The notes below the pieces were generated by a model. The model ran no database searches and had not been told where the DNA came from. It saw only the letters and a program-made list of their open reading frames with translations. Shown here in pieces: positions 36,542 through 45,803 of a stretch of 64,000 nt of DNA. A program made the translations under genes and the position numbers. Each line of letters begins with the position of its first letter. Within the stretch, counting starts at the first letter, position 1. Source of the stretch: Tardiphaga sp. (GTDB taxonomy: Bacteria; Pseudomonadota; Alphaproteobacteria; Rhizobiales; Xanthobacteraceae); contig NZ_JAQGJD010000294.1 in NCBI RefSeq assembly GCF_028290785.1, forward strand, positions 1 through 64,000, read 5' to 3'.

Positions 36542-37627
36542 TCAAGCCTTCGCGACAACGTCGCGCTTCCGCGGCGCCATCCACTGCGTGATCCAGTTGC
36601 GGCCGGGCATCTCGACCAAGCGATAGCTGAGCTCGGACAACACCCAGATCGCGGCAAAGCAGGCGCAGGCCGCGGCGACATAGACTGCCTCGGTCTCGCC
36701 AAAGTGCCGCCAGGTGCGCACGGCGAAGCTGACGAACAGCGGATGGATCAGGTAGATCGAATAGGAGATGACGCCGAGCCTATAGGCCAGCGCATTGCCG
36801 AACAGCGCCTGCGCCATGCGGCCATCGCGCGACAGCACGGCCACCAGCGGAATGAACAGCAGGTACAGCGGCAGGTCGCTGCGGCTCAGCGCGCCGACGG
36901 CGACCATCGCGACGAGGATGCCGATCACCAGCGCATCCTGCAGCGTCATCGAGAGCCGGTCGATCGCATCCGCGAAACGGAAGATCGCCAGCCCCAGCGT
37001 GAAGCCCGCCACCGCGCGCAGCAGCGGATAGAACGAATTGCCGTTGACCACATCGAGCGAGCCGCCGGAGCCGCGCCCGCTGATACTGACGGCGTAGATT
37101 GCGACAAAAGCGGCAAGCACCGCGACAGCGGCCGTCGGCGAGCTCTTGCGCAGGGTGAAGGCCATCAGGATCGGCAGCAGCAGATAGGACCCCATCTCGG
37201 CGCTTGCCGCCCAGGCGACGCCTATCACCGGATAGATGTAGAGGCCCCAGCCGGTCATCATCAGCAGATTGCCGACCCAGTCCCATGCGGAATACATCGC
37301 GAGATGATCGCCGGACAGGCCGGCCGCCATCTTCGCTATATAAAACAGGCCGATGACGAAATAGGCGGGATACAGCCGCGCCACACGCTTCACCATGAAA
37401 GTGGCGAAGGTGTGCGGGGTGAGATGCGCGAAGGCATCGCGATAGGTCAGCGCCATCACGTAGCCGCTGAGCATGAAGAACAGATCGACGATCAGGTAAC
37501 CGAACGGAATTCGGAAATACGAGGCGGTGCCGCCGGTGGCGAGTTGCACGTCGCCGAAATGATAGACGACGATGATGGCCGCGGCGACGCCGCGCACACC
37601 GGTCAACGCCCTGATATCTCCCGCCAT
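36542..37627 (-). CDS. Acyltransferase-3 family membrane protein (OafA/YrhL-like)
   Basis: This 361-aa protein is taken from 37627 (MAGDIRALTGVRGVAAAIIV). The first helix carries the family's R-x10-H motif (RALTGVRGVAAAIIVVYHF), with the essential histidine. About ten TM helices follow, for example FFMLSGYVMALTYRDAF, a loop with the conserved FFMLSG, and ISYSIYLIHPLFV near 295. Members O-acylate polysaccharides or other surface glycans. No glycan cluster is adjacent. Confidence 0.88.
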   Translation of the reverse strand: MAGDIRALTGVRGVAAAIIVVYHFGDVQLATGGTASYFRIPFGYLIVDLFFMLSGYVMALTYRDAFAHLTPHTFATFMVKRVARLYPAYFVIGLFYIAKMAAGLSGDHLAMYSAWDWVGNLLMMTGWGLYIYPVIGVAWAASAEMGSYLLLPILMAFTLRKSSPTAAVAVLAAFVAIYAVSISGRGSGGSLDVVNGNSFYPLLRAVAGFTLGLAIFRFADAIDRLSMTLQDALVIGILVAMVAVGALSRSDLPLYLLFIPLVAVLSRDGRMAQALFGNALAYRLGVISYSIYLIHPLFVSFAVRTWRHFGETEAVYVAAACACFAAIWVLSELSYRLVEMPGRNWITQWMAPRKRDVVAKA

Positions 37628-37678
37628 GTGATACACCCCTACTGTGCGGGGCATGTTTAGCGCATTTCCGGAAGTGCT

Positions 37679-37799
37679 GTCATTCCGGGGCGCGAGGGCA
37701 AAGCCCGAGCGAACCCGGAATCTCGAAATGTTCAGCGTGCCGCCATCTCCGGATTCCGGGTTCGCTCGCAGCTAGCGCTGCTCCCGCCCCGGAATGACA
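37679..37799. repeat. Dispersed palindromic repeat (family D)
   Basis: tgtcattccggggcgcgag ... gagcgaacccgga and tccgggttcgctcg ... cgccccggaatgaca are mutually complementary, giving a 120-bp interrupted palindrome. It lies between the RcdA-like and acyltransferase genes. It may terminate or stabilise transcripts. Confidence 0.85.
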
Positions 37800-37803
37800 A
37801 TGC

Positions 37804-38316
37804 TTAGCGCTCGAAGGCGGCCTTCAGGCGGTTCATCTGCGGCACCAACGGGTTGCCGATCGCCGCGCGCTCGGTGGTCGAGGCGTGGATCGAGACATCG
37901 AGACGGCGCACCTTGGTCTGTAGCGCCATCGAGCGCGCGATCAATTCCTGCAGTTGCTCGGGCAGCTTGCTGAGCATCTCGTCCGGGCTGGGATCGGCGG
38001 CGCTGAGCTTGACCTTGGTCTTTTCGCGGTTGGCCTGGGACAGCGTCATCTCGCCTTCCTTCACCGCGCGGTGCAGCAGCAACCACGAGGCCAACTGCAT
38101 CAGGCGGGTGGTGAGCCGCATGCTTTCGGTGGCGTAGGTCAGGCTGACGGAACGGTCCAGGGCCTTGGCTTCGGTGCGGCCGACGCCGTCGAGATAGGCG
38201 GCGGTCTCCTCGACCAGGTCCATGCCTTCGCGAAACAGGGTACCGAAGGCAGCGGAGTTGGTCAGCCGCTCGCTGAACTGAACGAGCGAGGGTTCGCTGT
38301 GCAAACGGTCCGACAT
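37804..38316 (-). CDS. rcdA: DUF1465 protein, RcdA (regulator of CtrA degradation) homologue
   Basis: This is a 170-aa all-helical protein. FSERLTNSAAFGTLFREGMDLVEETAAYLDG and YATESMRLTTRLMQLASWLLLHRAVKEGE match the DUF1465/RcdA family. In Caulobacter, RcdA is an adaptor that helps ClpXP degrade CtrA at the cell pole. The degradation role here is by homology only. It is encoded alone; a large palindromic repeat follows and the candidate sRNA lies upstream. Confidence 0.85.
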   Translation of the reverse strand: MSDRLHSEPSLVQFSERLTNSAAFGTLFREGMDLVEETAAYLDGVGRTEAKALDRSVSLTYATESMRLTTRLMQLASWLLLHRAVKEGEMTLSQANREKTKVKLSAADPSPDEMLSKLPEQLQELIARSMALQTKVRRLDVSIHASTTERAAIGNPLVPQMNRLKAAFER

Positions 38317-38474
38317 AGTTAACGCCTCACGCCACGTGTTACGCAGTCCGCTTTGAATCTGCGGCCGGCCATTATGATGAACAAATCATTACGCCTGCGC
38401 GACGCAGAGTCCAGCTTCGAGAAATTAAAGAAGTATTTATGGTTTCCAGCACGGACCACGGCCGCGAACGCCCC
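38317..38474. other. Upstream region of rcdA
   Basis: This is the first part of a 518-bp gene-free stretch between rcdA and the DUF1192 gene. It presumably carries the rcdA promoter on the minus strand. No ORF is supported. Confidence 0.4.
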
Positions 38475-38503
38475 AAAAAAAGAGCCGCCGTTTCCGGCGG
38501 CTT
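38475..38503 (-). terminator. Intrinsic terminator on the minus strand
   Basis: On the minus strand, agccgccg-GAAA-cggcggct is followed by ctttttttgg (seven T). It is the only strong U-tract terminator on the minus strand seen here and closes the candidate small RNA. Confidence 0.88.
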
Positions 38504-38580
38504 TGAAGTTGATAACAGGGAGGCGTCAAACAGAGTGGACAGGAGCCACTCGGTGTCCGAACAAGGACAATTTAAGTAAT
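38475..38580 (-). ncRNA. Candidate small RNA: three hairpins, anti-Shine-Dalgarno loop, terminator
   Basis: On the minus strand three stems follow one another. TGTCC-ttgttc-GGACA lies at 38554-38569. GAGTGG-ctcctgt-CCACTC lies at 38533-38551, with CUCCU exposed in the loop. The terminator stem with seven U is at 38475-38503. No ORF fits. An AT-rich block (ttaatt, atattacttaaatt) lies just upstream and could be the promoter. The layout resembles rhizobial trans-acting sRNAs with anti-SD loops, but I recognise no named family. The 5' end is approximate. Confidence 0.5.
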
Positions 38581-38690
38581 ATGCGAGAAAGCTTAATTGC
38601 TCGTAAATGAGCGGGTTTTGGTAAGGGGTTGTTTGCTATCAGCAGCCCATTGCGCTGTGCCAAAACGAGACGATGTCGAAGTCGTGATCG

Positions 38691-38815
38691 TTTCCCGGAC
38701 GCGCTGCGGCATCCTTATGGCGCTGCGCAGAGCCGGGATCCCGGTCATGCGCGAAACCGGGGCCCCGGCTCTGCGAAGCGATACTTCGTATCGCATCGCG
38801 CCCGGGGAACGAGAG
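38691..38815. repeat. Dispersed palindromic repeat (family A)
   Basis: tttcccggacgcgctgcgg ... gcgcagagccgggatcccgg ... accggggccccggctctgcgaagcg ... cgcccggggaac. This is the most complete copy of family A together with 51035-51185. It contains the small inner palindrome gatacttcgtatc. Confidence 0.8.
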
Positions 38816-38834
38816 CAGCGCTATCGCCTTGCAC

Positions 38835-39026
38835 TTAGCTTTTGAAAAACCGATCCGCCGCGTCGCGGGTGGCGCGTTTGAGCTGCATGCTGGATTGCAG
38901 GCGTGCGATCTCGGCGTTGAGCAGCGCGATGCGCTCGGCGAGTTCCTCGACCGACAGCAGCGTCAGGTCCTGGCCGATCTCGTGGCTGATCTTGCGCTTC
39001 GGCTTGTCGTCGTCTTCGATCGCCAT
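38835..39026 (-). CDS. DUF1192 small protein
   Basis: This is a 63-aa protein. MAIEDDDKPKRKISHEIGQDLTLLSVEELAERIALLNAEIARL matches DUF1192, a small alphaproteobacterial family with the conserved I-G-x-D-L-x-x-L-S-V-x-E-L block and a coiled-coil tail. Function is unknown. It is divergent from the quinone oxidoreductase gene. Confidence 0.88.
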   Translation of the reverse strand: MAIEDDDKPKRKISHEIGQDLTLLSVEELAERIALLNAEIARLQSSMQLKRATRDAADRFFKS

Positions 39027-39128
39027 GTCACACCTCTGTCGTCTGCAACGCAGCTTCTGACGGTTGCCAGCCCCGGCGCGGCTGTCTAATCAGATCGTCT
39101 CGCATCCCGTGCTCGCCAAGGACAAATC

Positions 39129-40124
39129 ATGGAACAGCTGCCCGCGCAAATGACCGTCATCGGCATCAGCACCCCCGGCGGACCGGAGGTCCTGATCCCC
39201 GAAACGCGGGCGGTGCCGAAGCCTGGTCCCGGCGAAATCCTGATCAAGGTCGCCGCTGCCGGCGTCAACCGGCCCGACGTGGCGCAGCGCTCCGGCAGCT
39301 ATCCGCCGCCGCCCGGCGCTTCCGACCTGCCCGGCCTGGAAGTGGCCGGCGAAGTGGTCGCGCTCGGCGACGGCGCCACCAAGCACAAGCTCGGTGACAA
39401 AGTGATGTCGCTGGTGGCCGGCGGCGGCTACGCGCAATATTGCATCGCGCCCGACGCCCAGGCGATGACGGTGCCGGACGGCTTTACCATGGCCGAGGCC
39501 GGCGCCACCGCCGAAACCTTGATGACGGTGTGGCACAACGTGTTCGAACGCGGCGGCTTGCAACCCGGCGAGACGCTACTGATCCATGGCGGCTCCTCCG
39601 GCATCGGCACCATGGCGATCCAGCTCGCCAAGGCGTTTGGCTCCAAGGTCATCGTTACCGTCGGCGGCCAGGACAAGGCGGATGCCTGCCTGAAGCTCGG
39701 CGCAGACCATGCCATCAATTACAAGACCGAGGACTTCGTCGCCCGCGTGAAGGAAATCACCGGCCACGGCGTCGAACTGATCGTCGACATGGTCGGGGGG
39801 GAGTACGTCGACAAGAATCTCGACTGTGCGGCGATCGATGGCCGTATCGTGCAGATCGCGGTGCTGAACGGCCCGAAGGCGACCATCAACGCCGCGAAGA
39901 TCATGGTGAAGCGGCTGCATTACACCGGCTCGACGCTGCGGCCGCGCTCGCCTGCCGACAAGGCTGCCATGGTCAAGGCGATCGAGGCCAATGTGCTGCC
40001 GCTGCTCAACGCCGGCAAGGTGAAGCCGCTGATGGATAGCGAATTTCCGCTGGAGGATGCCGCCGGCGCGCACCGGCGGATGGAAAGCAGCGCACATATT
40101 GGCAAAATTGTGTTGGTGGTTTAG
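39129..40124 (+). CDS. NAD(P)H quinone oxidoreductase (PIG3/TIGR02824 family)
   Basis: This 331-aa zinc-independent medium-chain dehydrogenase starts behind gccaaggacaaatc. The GroES-like N-terminal half contains VKVAAAGVNRPDVAQRSGSYPPPPGASD. The NADPH-binding half carries LIHGGSSGIGTMAIQLAKAFGSKVIVTVGG near residue 150. Typical length. It reduces quinones or reactive enals; PIG3-type enzymes form semiquinones. It is monocistronic by position. Confidence 0.9.
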   Translation: MEQLPAQMTVIGISTPGGPEVLIPETRAVPKPGPGEILIKVAAAGVNRPDVAQRSGSYPPPPGASDLPGLEVAGEVVALGDGATKHKLGDKVMSLVAGGGYAQYCIAPDAQAMTVPDGFTMAEAGATAETLMTVWHNVFERGGLQPGETLLIHGGSSGIGTMAIQLAKAFGSKVIVTVGGQDKADACLKLGADHAINYKTEDFVARVKEITGHGVELIVDMVGGEYVDKNLDCAAIDGRIVQIAVLNGPKATINAAKIMVKRLHYTGSTLRPRSPADKAAMVKAIEANVLPLLNAGKVKPLMDSEFPLEDAAGAHRRMESSAHIGKIVLVV

Positions 40125-40242
40125 CCCGGGAAACGAGCCGGAAAGCCTTTGATTTATCTCACTTTCATGTCATTTATCGGCAACTGGGACGGGGCCTGCT
40201 TCGCTATGGCGCAGGCTCCCGGGGTTCGTCGATAGCGGAGTA

Positions 40243-43125
40243 ATGACATTGCGTTTGATCAGGTGGCTTGCGCCCCTCGCGCTGGGCCTCATGATTTTCG
40301 TTGCCGCCCAGCCGGCACACGCGATTGACGCCGTCAGCGTCCGCGGCGACGCGCCTGCGATCGACCTCACCGCGATCCTCGAATATCAGCATAGCGACAC
40401 CGACCGCATTCAGGTCTCTACCGCGCCGGGGACCGACGGCATCGTCCGCCGCATCGAAGTGCGCGCCCGCGAGGCCGGCCAGAACTGGGTGGTGTTTGCG
40501 CTGGCCAACAATACCGACGACCAGCTCGACCGCCTGATCGTCGCCCCGCATTATCGCATCGTGTCTTCAGGCCTGCTGTGGCCGGATCTCGGTCTGTCGC
40601 GCATCGCCACCATCACGCCATCCACCGGCGACCGCCCGGAGCGGCAGGATTCCGCCACCGCCGACATTTTTCGCGTGACGCTGGATCCCGGCGCGGTGAT
40701 CACCTTCGTCGCCGAATTGCGCACCGGCAAGCTGCCGCAGCTCTATCTCTGGGAGCCGGAAGCCTACAAGGACAAGGTCAACTCCTTCACCCTGTACCAG
40801 GGCATCGTGATCGGCATTTCAGGCTTGCTCGCGCTGGTGCTGACGATCCTGTTCGTGGTCAAGGGCAGCATCATGTTTCCGGCCGCCGCGGCGCTGGCCT
40901 GGGCCGTGCTGGTCTATATCGGCGTCGACTTCGGCTTCTGGGGCAAGGTGCTCGACATGTCGGCCGGCGCCGAGCGCATCTGGCGCGCCTCGGGCGAAGC
41001 CATCCTGGCCGCCACCCTGCTCGTCTTCCTGTTCGCCTATCTCAACCTCAGCCGCTGGCACGTGCGCTATTCCCACATCACGCTGGGCTGGCTGGTATTC
41101 CTCGGATCATTGGTCGGCCTCGCGCTGTTCGATCCCGCGGTTGCCTCGGGCATCGCACGCATCTCGCTGGTGCTGATCGCCTTCGCCGGCTTCGGGCTGA
41201 TCGTCTACCTCTCTACCCACGGCTTCGACCGCGCGGTGCTGCTGATCCCGACCTGGTTCCTGCTGGTGGTGTGGGTCATCGCCGCCGGTATGACGGTCGC
41301 CGGCAATGTCACCAACGACATCGTAGGTCCCGCGCTGCTCGGCGGCCTGGTGCTGATCGTGATGCTGATCGGCTTCACGGTGATGCAGCACGCTTTTGCC
41401 GGCGGCGGCGCCACCAACGGGATCGTCTCCGACGTCGAGCGCCGCGCGCTGGCGCTGACCGGCTCCGGCGACCTGATCTGGGACTGGGACGTCTCCGCCG
41501 ACAAGGTCTTCACTAGCCCCGAGACCGAGGCCCTGCTGGGCCTCAAGCGCGGCGCGCTGGAAGGCCCCGCCGCCGGCTGGCTCGAAGTACTGCACCCGCT
41601 CGACCAGGACCGCTTTCGCGCCGCGCTGGACAGCGTGCTCGACCAGCGCCGCGGCCGGCTGGTGCAGGATTTCCGTCTGCGCACCCCCGACGGCCATTTC
41701 ATGTGGTTCGCGCTGAAGGCCCGCCCGGTGGTCGGCTCCGACGGCGAAGTGTCGCGCGTGGTCGGCACCCTGACCGACGTCACCGAGGGCAAGAACGCCG
41801 AAGAGCGCTTGCTGCACGATAGCGTGCACGACAACCTCACCGGCCTGCCGAATCGAAAACTGTTCATCGACCGGCTCGGCGCCGTCGCCAATTTCGCCAA
41901 GACCATGCCGACGCTGCGTCCGACGCTGATGGTAATCGACCTCGACCGCTTCAAGCAGGTCAACGATTCCGTCGGCATCGCGGTCGGCGACTCCATCCTG
42001 CTGACGCTGGCGCGCCGGTTGACCCGCATCCTGAAGCCGCAGGACACCCTGGCCCGCCTCGCCGGCGACCAGTTCGGCCTGATCCTGATGTCAGAAACCG
42101 ACCCGACCAAGATCACCGCCTTCGCCGAGACCATCCGCAAGACCATCCGGGCGCCGATCGCCTTCAACGACCGCGAGATCTTCCTCACCGCCTCGATCGG
42201 CCTGGCGCTGTCCGATCCCAACACGCCGCTGTCCGACGAGATCATCAAGGACGCCGAGCTGGCGATGTATCACTCGAAACGGATCGGCGGCGACCGCATC
42301 GACGTCTACAAGCCGGCCATGCGCGCCCGCAAGACCGACCGCCTGACGCTGGAATCCGAACTCCGCCGAGCCATCGAGCGCCAGGAAATCACCATTCTGT
42401 ACCAGCCCATCGTGCGGCTGGAAGATCGCTCGATCGCCGGCTTCGAGGCGCTGGCGCGCTGGGACCACCCCAAACTCGGCCGTATGTCGCCGGTGGAATT
42501 CATCGCCATTGCCGAAGAAATCGGCCTGATCATCGACCTCGGCATGTTCGTGATGGACCAGACCGCGCGGCAACTGGCGATCTGGCAACGCGCGATGCGC
42601 GCCCGCGAGCCGATCTTCGCCAGCGTCAACGTGTCCTCGCGGCAGTTGCTGCGCCACGACCTGCTGCACGACATCCGCACCGTGCTGTCGCGCTCCTCGG
42701 TGGCCAGGGGCACGCTGAAGCTCGAACTCACCGAATCGCTGGTGATGGAGAATCCGGAACATGCAGCCCAGATGCTGCACCGGATCCGCGAACTCGGCAC
42801 CGGCCTGTCGCTGGACGATTTCGGCACCGGCCATTCCTCGCTGAGCTACCTGCAGCGCTTCCCGTTCGACACGCTGAAGATCGACCAGTCCTTCGTCCGC
42901 ACCACCGCCCGCGGCACCCGCCCGGTGATTCTGAAATCGATCATCGCGATGGCCCACGATCTCGGCATGGACGTGGTCGCCGAAGGTGTCGAGACGGATT
43001 CCGATGCGGTCGAGCTGTACCAACTGGGCTGCGAATACGCGCAGGGCTTTGCGTTCGGCGAGCCGATGGACGCCGACGCCGCGATGCGGCTGCTGACGGA
43101 AGAACGGCTGGAAGCGGCGAGCTAG
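40243..43125 (+). CDS. 7TM sensor with PAS, degenerate GGDEF and EAL domains (c-di-GMP phosphodiesterase)
   Basis: This is a 960-aa protein. A signal peptide (residues 1-27) and a ~150-residue periplasmic domain precede seven TM helices (about 185-390), the 7TMR-DISM plan. A PAS-like domain covers ~400-520. The GGDEF site is changed to AGDQF (LARLAGDQFGLIL, near 608), so cyclase activity is unlikely. The EAL domain (~690-940) is complete: FEALARW, SVNVSSRQL, LELTESL, LDDFGTGHSSLSYL, LKIDQSF, VAEGVET and YAQGFAFGEPM. It is therefore predicted to hydrolyse c-di-GMP in response to a periplasmic signal. Confidence 0.9.
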   Translation: MTLRLIRWLAPLALGLMIFVAAQPAHAIDAVSVRGDAPAIDLTAILEYQHSDTDRIQVSTAPGTDGIVRRIEVRAREAGQNWVVFALANNTDDQLDRLIVAPHYRIVSSGLLWPDLGLSRIATITPSTGDRPERQDSATADIFRVTLDPGAVITFVAELRTGKLPQLYLWEPEAYKDKVNSFTLYQGIVIGISGLLALVLTILFVVKGSIMFPAAAALAWAVLVYIGVDFGFWGKVLDMSAGAERIWRASGEAILAATLLVFLFAYLNLSRWHVRYSHITLGWLVFLGSLVGLALFDPAVASGIARISLVLIAFAGFGLIVYLSTHGFDRAVLLIPTWFLLVVWVIAAGMTVAGNVTNDIVGPALLGGLVLIVMLIGFTVMQHAFAGGGATNGIVSDVERRALALTGSGDLIWDWDVSADKVFTSPETEALLGLKRGALEGPAAGWLEVLHPLDQDRFRAALDSVLDQRRGRLVQDFRLRTPDGHFMWFALKARPVVGSDGEVSRVVGTLTDVTEGKNAEERLLHDSVHDNLTGLPNRKLFIDRLGAVANFAKTMPTLRPTLMVIDLDRFKQVNDSVGIAVGDSILLTLARRLTRILKPQDTLARLAGDQFGLILMSETDPTKITAFAETIRKTIRAPIAFNDREIFLTASIGLALSDPNTPLSDEIIKDAELAMYHSKRIGGDRIDVYKPAMRARKTDRLTLESELRRAIERQEITILYQPIVRLEDRSIAGFEALARWDHPKLGRMSPVEFIAIAEEIGLIIDLGMFVMDQTARQLAIWQRAMRAREPIFASVNVSSRQLLRHDLLHDIRTVLSRSSVARGTLKLELTESLVMENPEHAAQMLHRIRELGTGLSLDDFGTGHSSLSYLQRFPFDTLKIDQSFVRTTARGTRPVILKSIIAMAHDLGMDVVAEGVETDSDAVELYQLGCEYAQGFAFGEPMDADAAMRLLTEERLEAAS

Positions 43126-43135
43126 AGGCTTCTTT

Positions 43136-43290
43136 CTTCTCCCTCCCCTTACGAGGAGGGGGCCGGCGAAGGCTGGTCGGGTAGCGGTGCCACAAGCTCC
43201 GCCCATCCCGGCCACCCACCCCGGCCTCCAAATCCGACGATGCTGCTGCGCATTATCGCTGTTCGGCCGGCTCTCCCCGCAAGGGGGAGG
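43136..43290. repeat. Short palindromic repeats (family E), two units
   Basis: ccctccccttacgaggaggggg and gctctccccgcaagggggagggcg are two hairpin-forming units about 100 bp apart downstream of the EAL gene. They may serve as transcript ends. They are related to 2251-2282. Confidence 0.5.
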
Positions 43291-43417
43291 GCGCGGTTGA
43301 CGCCTGCGCGCCACTTAGCAAATCCTCAACATTCCCGACTTATCTATGCTGGTCGATCCATCGCGGCGGCAGGGGCTCGTGGAGACAGTCGCGTCGATCC
43401 ATCATCAGGAAGCAGCG

Positions 43418-44959
43418 ATGCCCGCGGTTACGACTCGCAGCTACGTTCAGCCGCTGCTGATCATCCTCGCCTCCATGGCGGTCGGCGCGGCCTATGCGGC
43501 TTTCGTCGGCGAGGACGCCAACTGGGACTGGCAGAACTATCACGAATACAGCGTCTGGGCCCTGCTGCACGGCGGCTACGACCGCGACGTGATCCCGCCG
43601 GGCTTCCAGACCTACTTCAATCCGATCATCTATTTCCCCTGGTACTTCCTGCGCCACGCGCTGCCGCCGCTTGCCGCCGGCATGATTATGGGCGCGGTGC
43701 ACGGACTCAACCTGGCGCTGGTGTGGTGGTTGGCGCGGATCGTGCTCGGCCACGCTGCCACCGTGGCGACGCTCGGCGCCACCGTTCTGCTGGCGGCGTT
43801 CGGGCCGATGACCTTGTCGGAAACCGGCACCAGCTTCTCGGATATTCTGACCTCGATCCTGATCATCGCCGGCCTCGCGCTGATGCTGAATTCCGACGAT
43901 CCAAAGCCGCTGCGCTATCTCGGCGCAGGGCTGCTGGTCGGTATCGCCGTCGGCTTCAAGCTGACGAACATCGTGTTCGCGCTCGGGCTCGGCGCAGCCG
44001 CGCTGTGCGCGGCGCGACCATTGCTGGCGATGATCTGTCTCGCGCTCGGCGGCGCCGTCGGTACGGTGCTGACCGGCGGCGGCTGGAGCCTGATGCTCTG
44101 GCGCGAATTCGGCAATCCGCTGTTTCCGCTGATGAACAGCTTCTTCCCGTCCAAGGAGATGCAGCCGCTCAGCGTGCTCGACCTGCAGTTCGTCCCGCAC
44201 AGTTTTATCGATGGCCTGCTCTATCCGTTCTACTGGGCGATCGGCGACCACCGCAGTTCCGAACTGCCGTTTCGCGACGCGCGCTTCGCGCTGCTGATCG
44301 TATTGCTGCCGCTCGCCGTTTTCGCGCGGGTGCGCGCGGCCGCGGTTCTGTTCAATCGCCGTGACCTGACGCTGTTGGTCTTCCTCGGCGTGTCATATGC
44401 GGTGTGGCTGACGCTGTTCGCCATCCAGCGCTACGCAGTGGCGCTGGAATTGCTGACCGGCCCGGCCATCGTACTGCTGCTGACGCGCATCTTCACGGCA
44501 GTCGGCGTCGCGCGCCGGCGCGGCACAATCGTCATCGTCGTCATTGCGGCGCTGGCCGCGGCGTGGACCCAACCCACTGACTGGTGGCGGCGGCCGTGGT
44601 CGAACGCTTACGCGCCGGCCATCCCGGCGCCGCTGGCGCAACCGGCAACGTACTTCCTGCTCGACAAGCCGCTGTCCTTTATGGCGCCACAGCTCCCGGC
44701 GGGTTCGCGCTTCTACTTGATCGCGGACATCGCACTGCCGATCCTGCCGGGCGGCCAGTTCGACCACCGCATCCGCGACGGGCTGCGCGATCCGCTGCCG
44801 GGCGGGTTGTGGGAGATGCATATCAAAGGGAGGCCATTTCACGCCGAGTTGCTCGCGGCCTATGGCCTGGCGATAGACGCCTCCAAGCCCTGCGTCGAGA
44901 TCGAGGGCGCGCAGCTCAACTCGTCGAACGTAGCCTGCCCGCTAACCGAGCAGAAGTAA
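43418..44959 (+). CDS. Polytopic GT-C-like membrane protein (putative glycosyltransferase)
   Basis: This 513-aa protein starts at 43418 (MPAVTTRSYVQPLL) behind aggaagcagcg. About ten TM helices are visible. The first periplasmic loop carries EDANWDWQNYHEYSVWALL and YDRDVIPPGFQTYFNPIIY, which resembles the acidic loop of GT-C/GT87-type lipid-linked-sugar transferases. A soluble ~110-residue C-terminal domain follows. No donor or acceptor can be named. Confidence 0.65.
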   Translation: MPAVTTRSYVQPLLIILASMAVGAAYAAFVGEDANWDWQNYHEYSVWALLHGGYDRDVIPPGFQTYFNPIIYFPWYFLRHALPPLAAGMIMGAVHGLNLALVWWLARIVLGHAATVATLGATVLLAAFGPMTLSETGTSFSDILTSILIIAGLALMLNSDDPKPLRYLGAGLLVGIAVGFKLTNIVFALGLGAAALCAARPLLAMICLALGGAVGTVLTGGGWSLMLWREFGNPLFPLMNSFFPSKEMQPLSVLDLQFVPHSFIDGLLYPFYWAIGDHRSSELPFRDARFALLIVLLPLAVFARVRAAAVLFNRRDLTLLVFLGVSYAVWLTLFAIQRYAVALELLTGPAIVLLLTRIFTAVGVARRRGTIVIVVIAALAAAWTQPTDWWRRPWSNAYAPAIPAPLAQPATYFLLDKPLSFMAPQLPAGSRFYLIADIALPILPGGQFDHRIRDGLRDPLPGGLWEMHIKGRPFHAELLAAYGLAIDASKPCVEIEGAQLNSSNVACPLTEQK

Positions 44960-45031
44960 TATTATTACCTCGCCCTGCAACCGTGGAGCGAGGGAGCGCA
45001 TGCCGGTGCCAGCCTCGAACCAGCAACGCTC

Positions 45032-45667
45032 TCACGCGTGGCCGGCTTCGTTCGACAGCATGCCGGGCTCGATGCCTATCTTGTGCAGGGCGCGCTGATA
45101 CTTCGCCTCGACATCGCCGCCGAAGATCAGGTCCTCGTCGGCGGCGCAATGCAGCCAGCCATTGCCCTGGATTTCGGTCTCGAGCTGCCCCGGCGCCCAG
45201 CCGGCATAGCCCAGCGCCAAAATCGCGTGCTTCGGTCCGCCGCCATTCGCGATGGCGCGCAGGATGTCCACGGTGGCGGTGAGGCAGATGCCGTCGTCGA
45301 TCGGCAGCGTGGCATCCTGGATGAAGAAATCGCTGGAATGCAGCACGAAGCCGCGGCCGGTCTCCACCGGCCCGCCCTTCAGCACTTTCATGCTTTCGGC
45401 GCTTTCCGGGAGCTTGATGCCGTCGGCCTTGTCGATGATGTCGAGTTGCATCAGCAGTTCCGGGAAATCGATGCTGCCGGCAGGACGATTGACGATGATC
45501 CCCATGGCGCCTTCGGAGGAGTGCGCGCAGACGTAGATCACCGAACCGGCGAAGCGCTCGTCTTCCATCACCGGCATCGCGATCAGCAACTGGCCATCGA
45601 GATAGCTGCCCGGTTCGGTGCGAGCAGCGGCGCGGCTTTTACGGGGTCGCTTGCGAGTGGGTTCCAT
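45032..45667 (-). CDS. YqgE/AlgH family protein
   Basis: This is a 211-aa protein from ATG 45667 ([11 protein letters not shown]); the ORF track begins two codons earlier at a [61 protein letters not shown] and [19 protein letters not shown] are the three family blocks. Structure is known for the family but biochemical function is not; AlgH affects alginate in Pseudomonas. The basic N-terminal tail ([11 protein letters not shown]) is a local extension. Confidence 0.93.
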   Translation of the reverse strand: MEPTRKRPRKSRAAARTEPGSYLDGQLLIAMPVMEDERFAGSVIYVCAHSSEGAMGIIVNRPAGSIDFPELLMQLDIIDKADGIKLPESAESMKVLKGGPVETGRGFVLHSSDFFIQDATLPIDDGICLTATVDILRAIANGGGPKHAILALGYAGWAPGQLETEIQGNGWLHCAADEDLIFGGDVEAKYQRALHKIGIEPGMLSNEAGHA

Positions 45668-45803
45668 CAGCAAGGCGCTCTCATGTTGGTGCTATCCTGA
45701 TATTGGGTGGCGGTTCTGTCAATCTACCTTCCGCAGTGCACACGATATGCGGATCACAAGCAGTTCAGTGGTTTATGACAGGCTTGGCCTGTAAGGACGT
45801 CCG

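Noticed and set aside
40243-43125. Diguanylate cyclase activity for the GGDEF-EAL protein
   Set aside because: The GGDEF site reads AGDQF, lacking the catalytic Glu.
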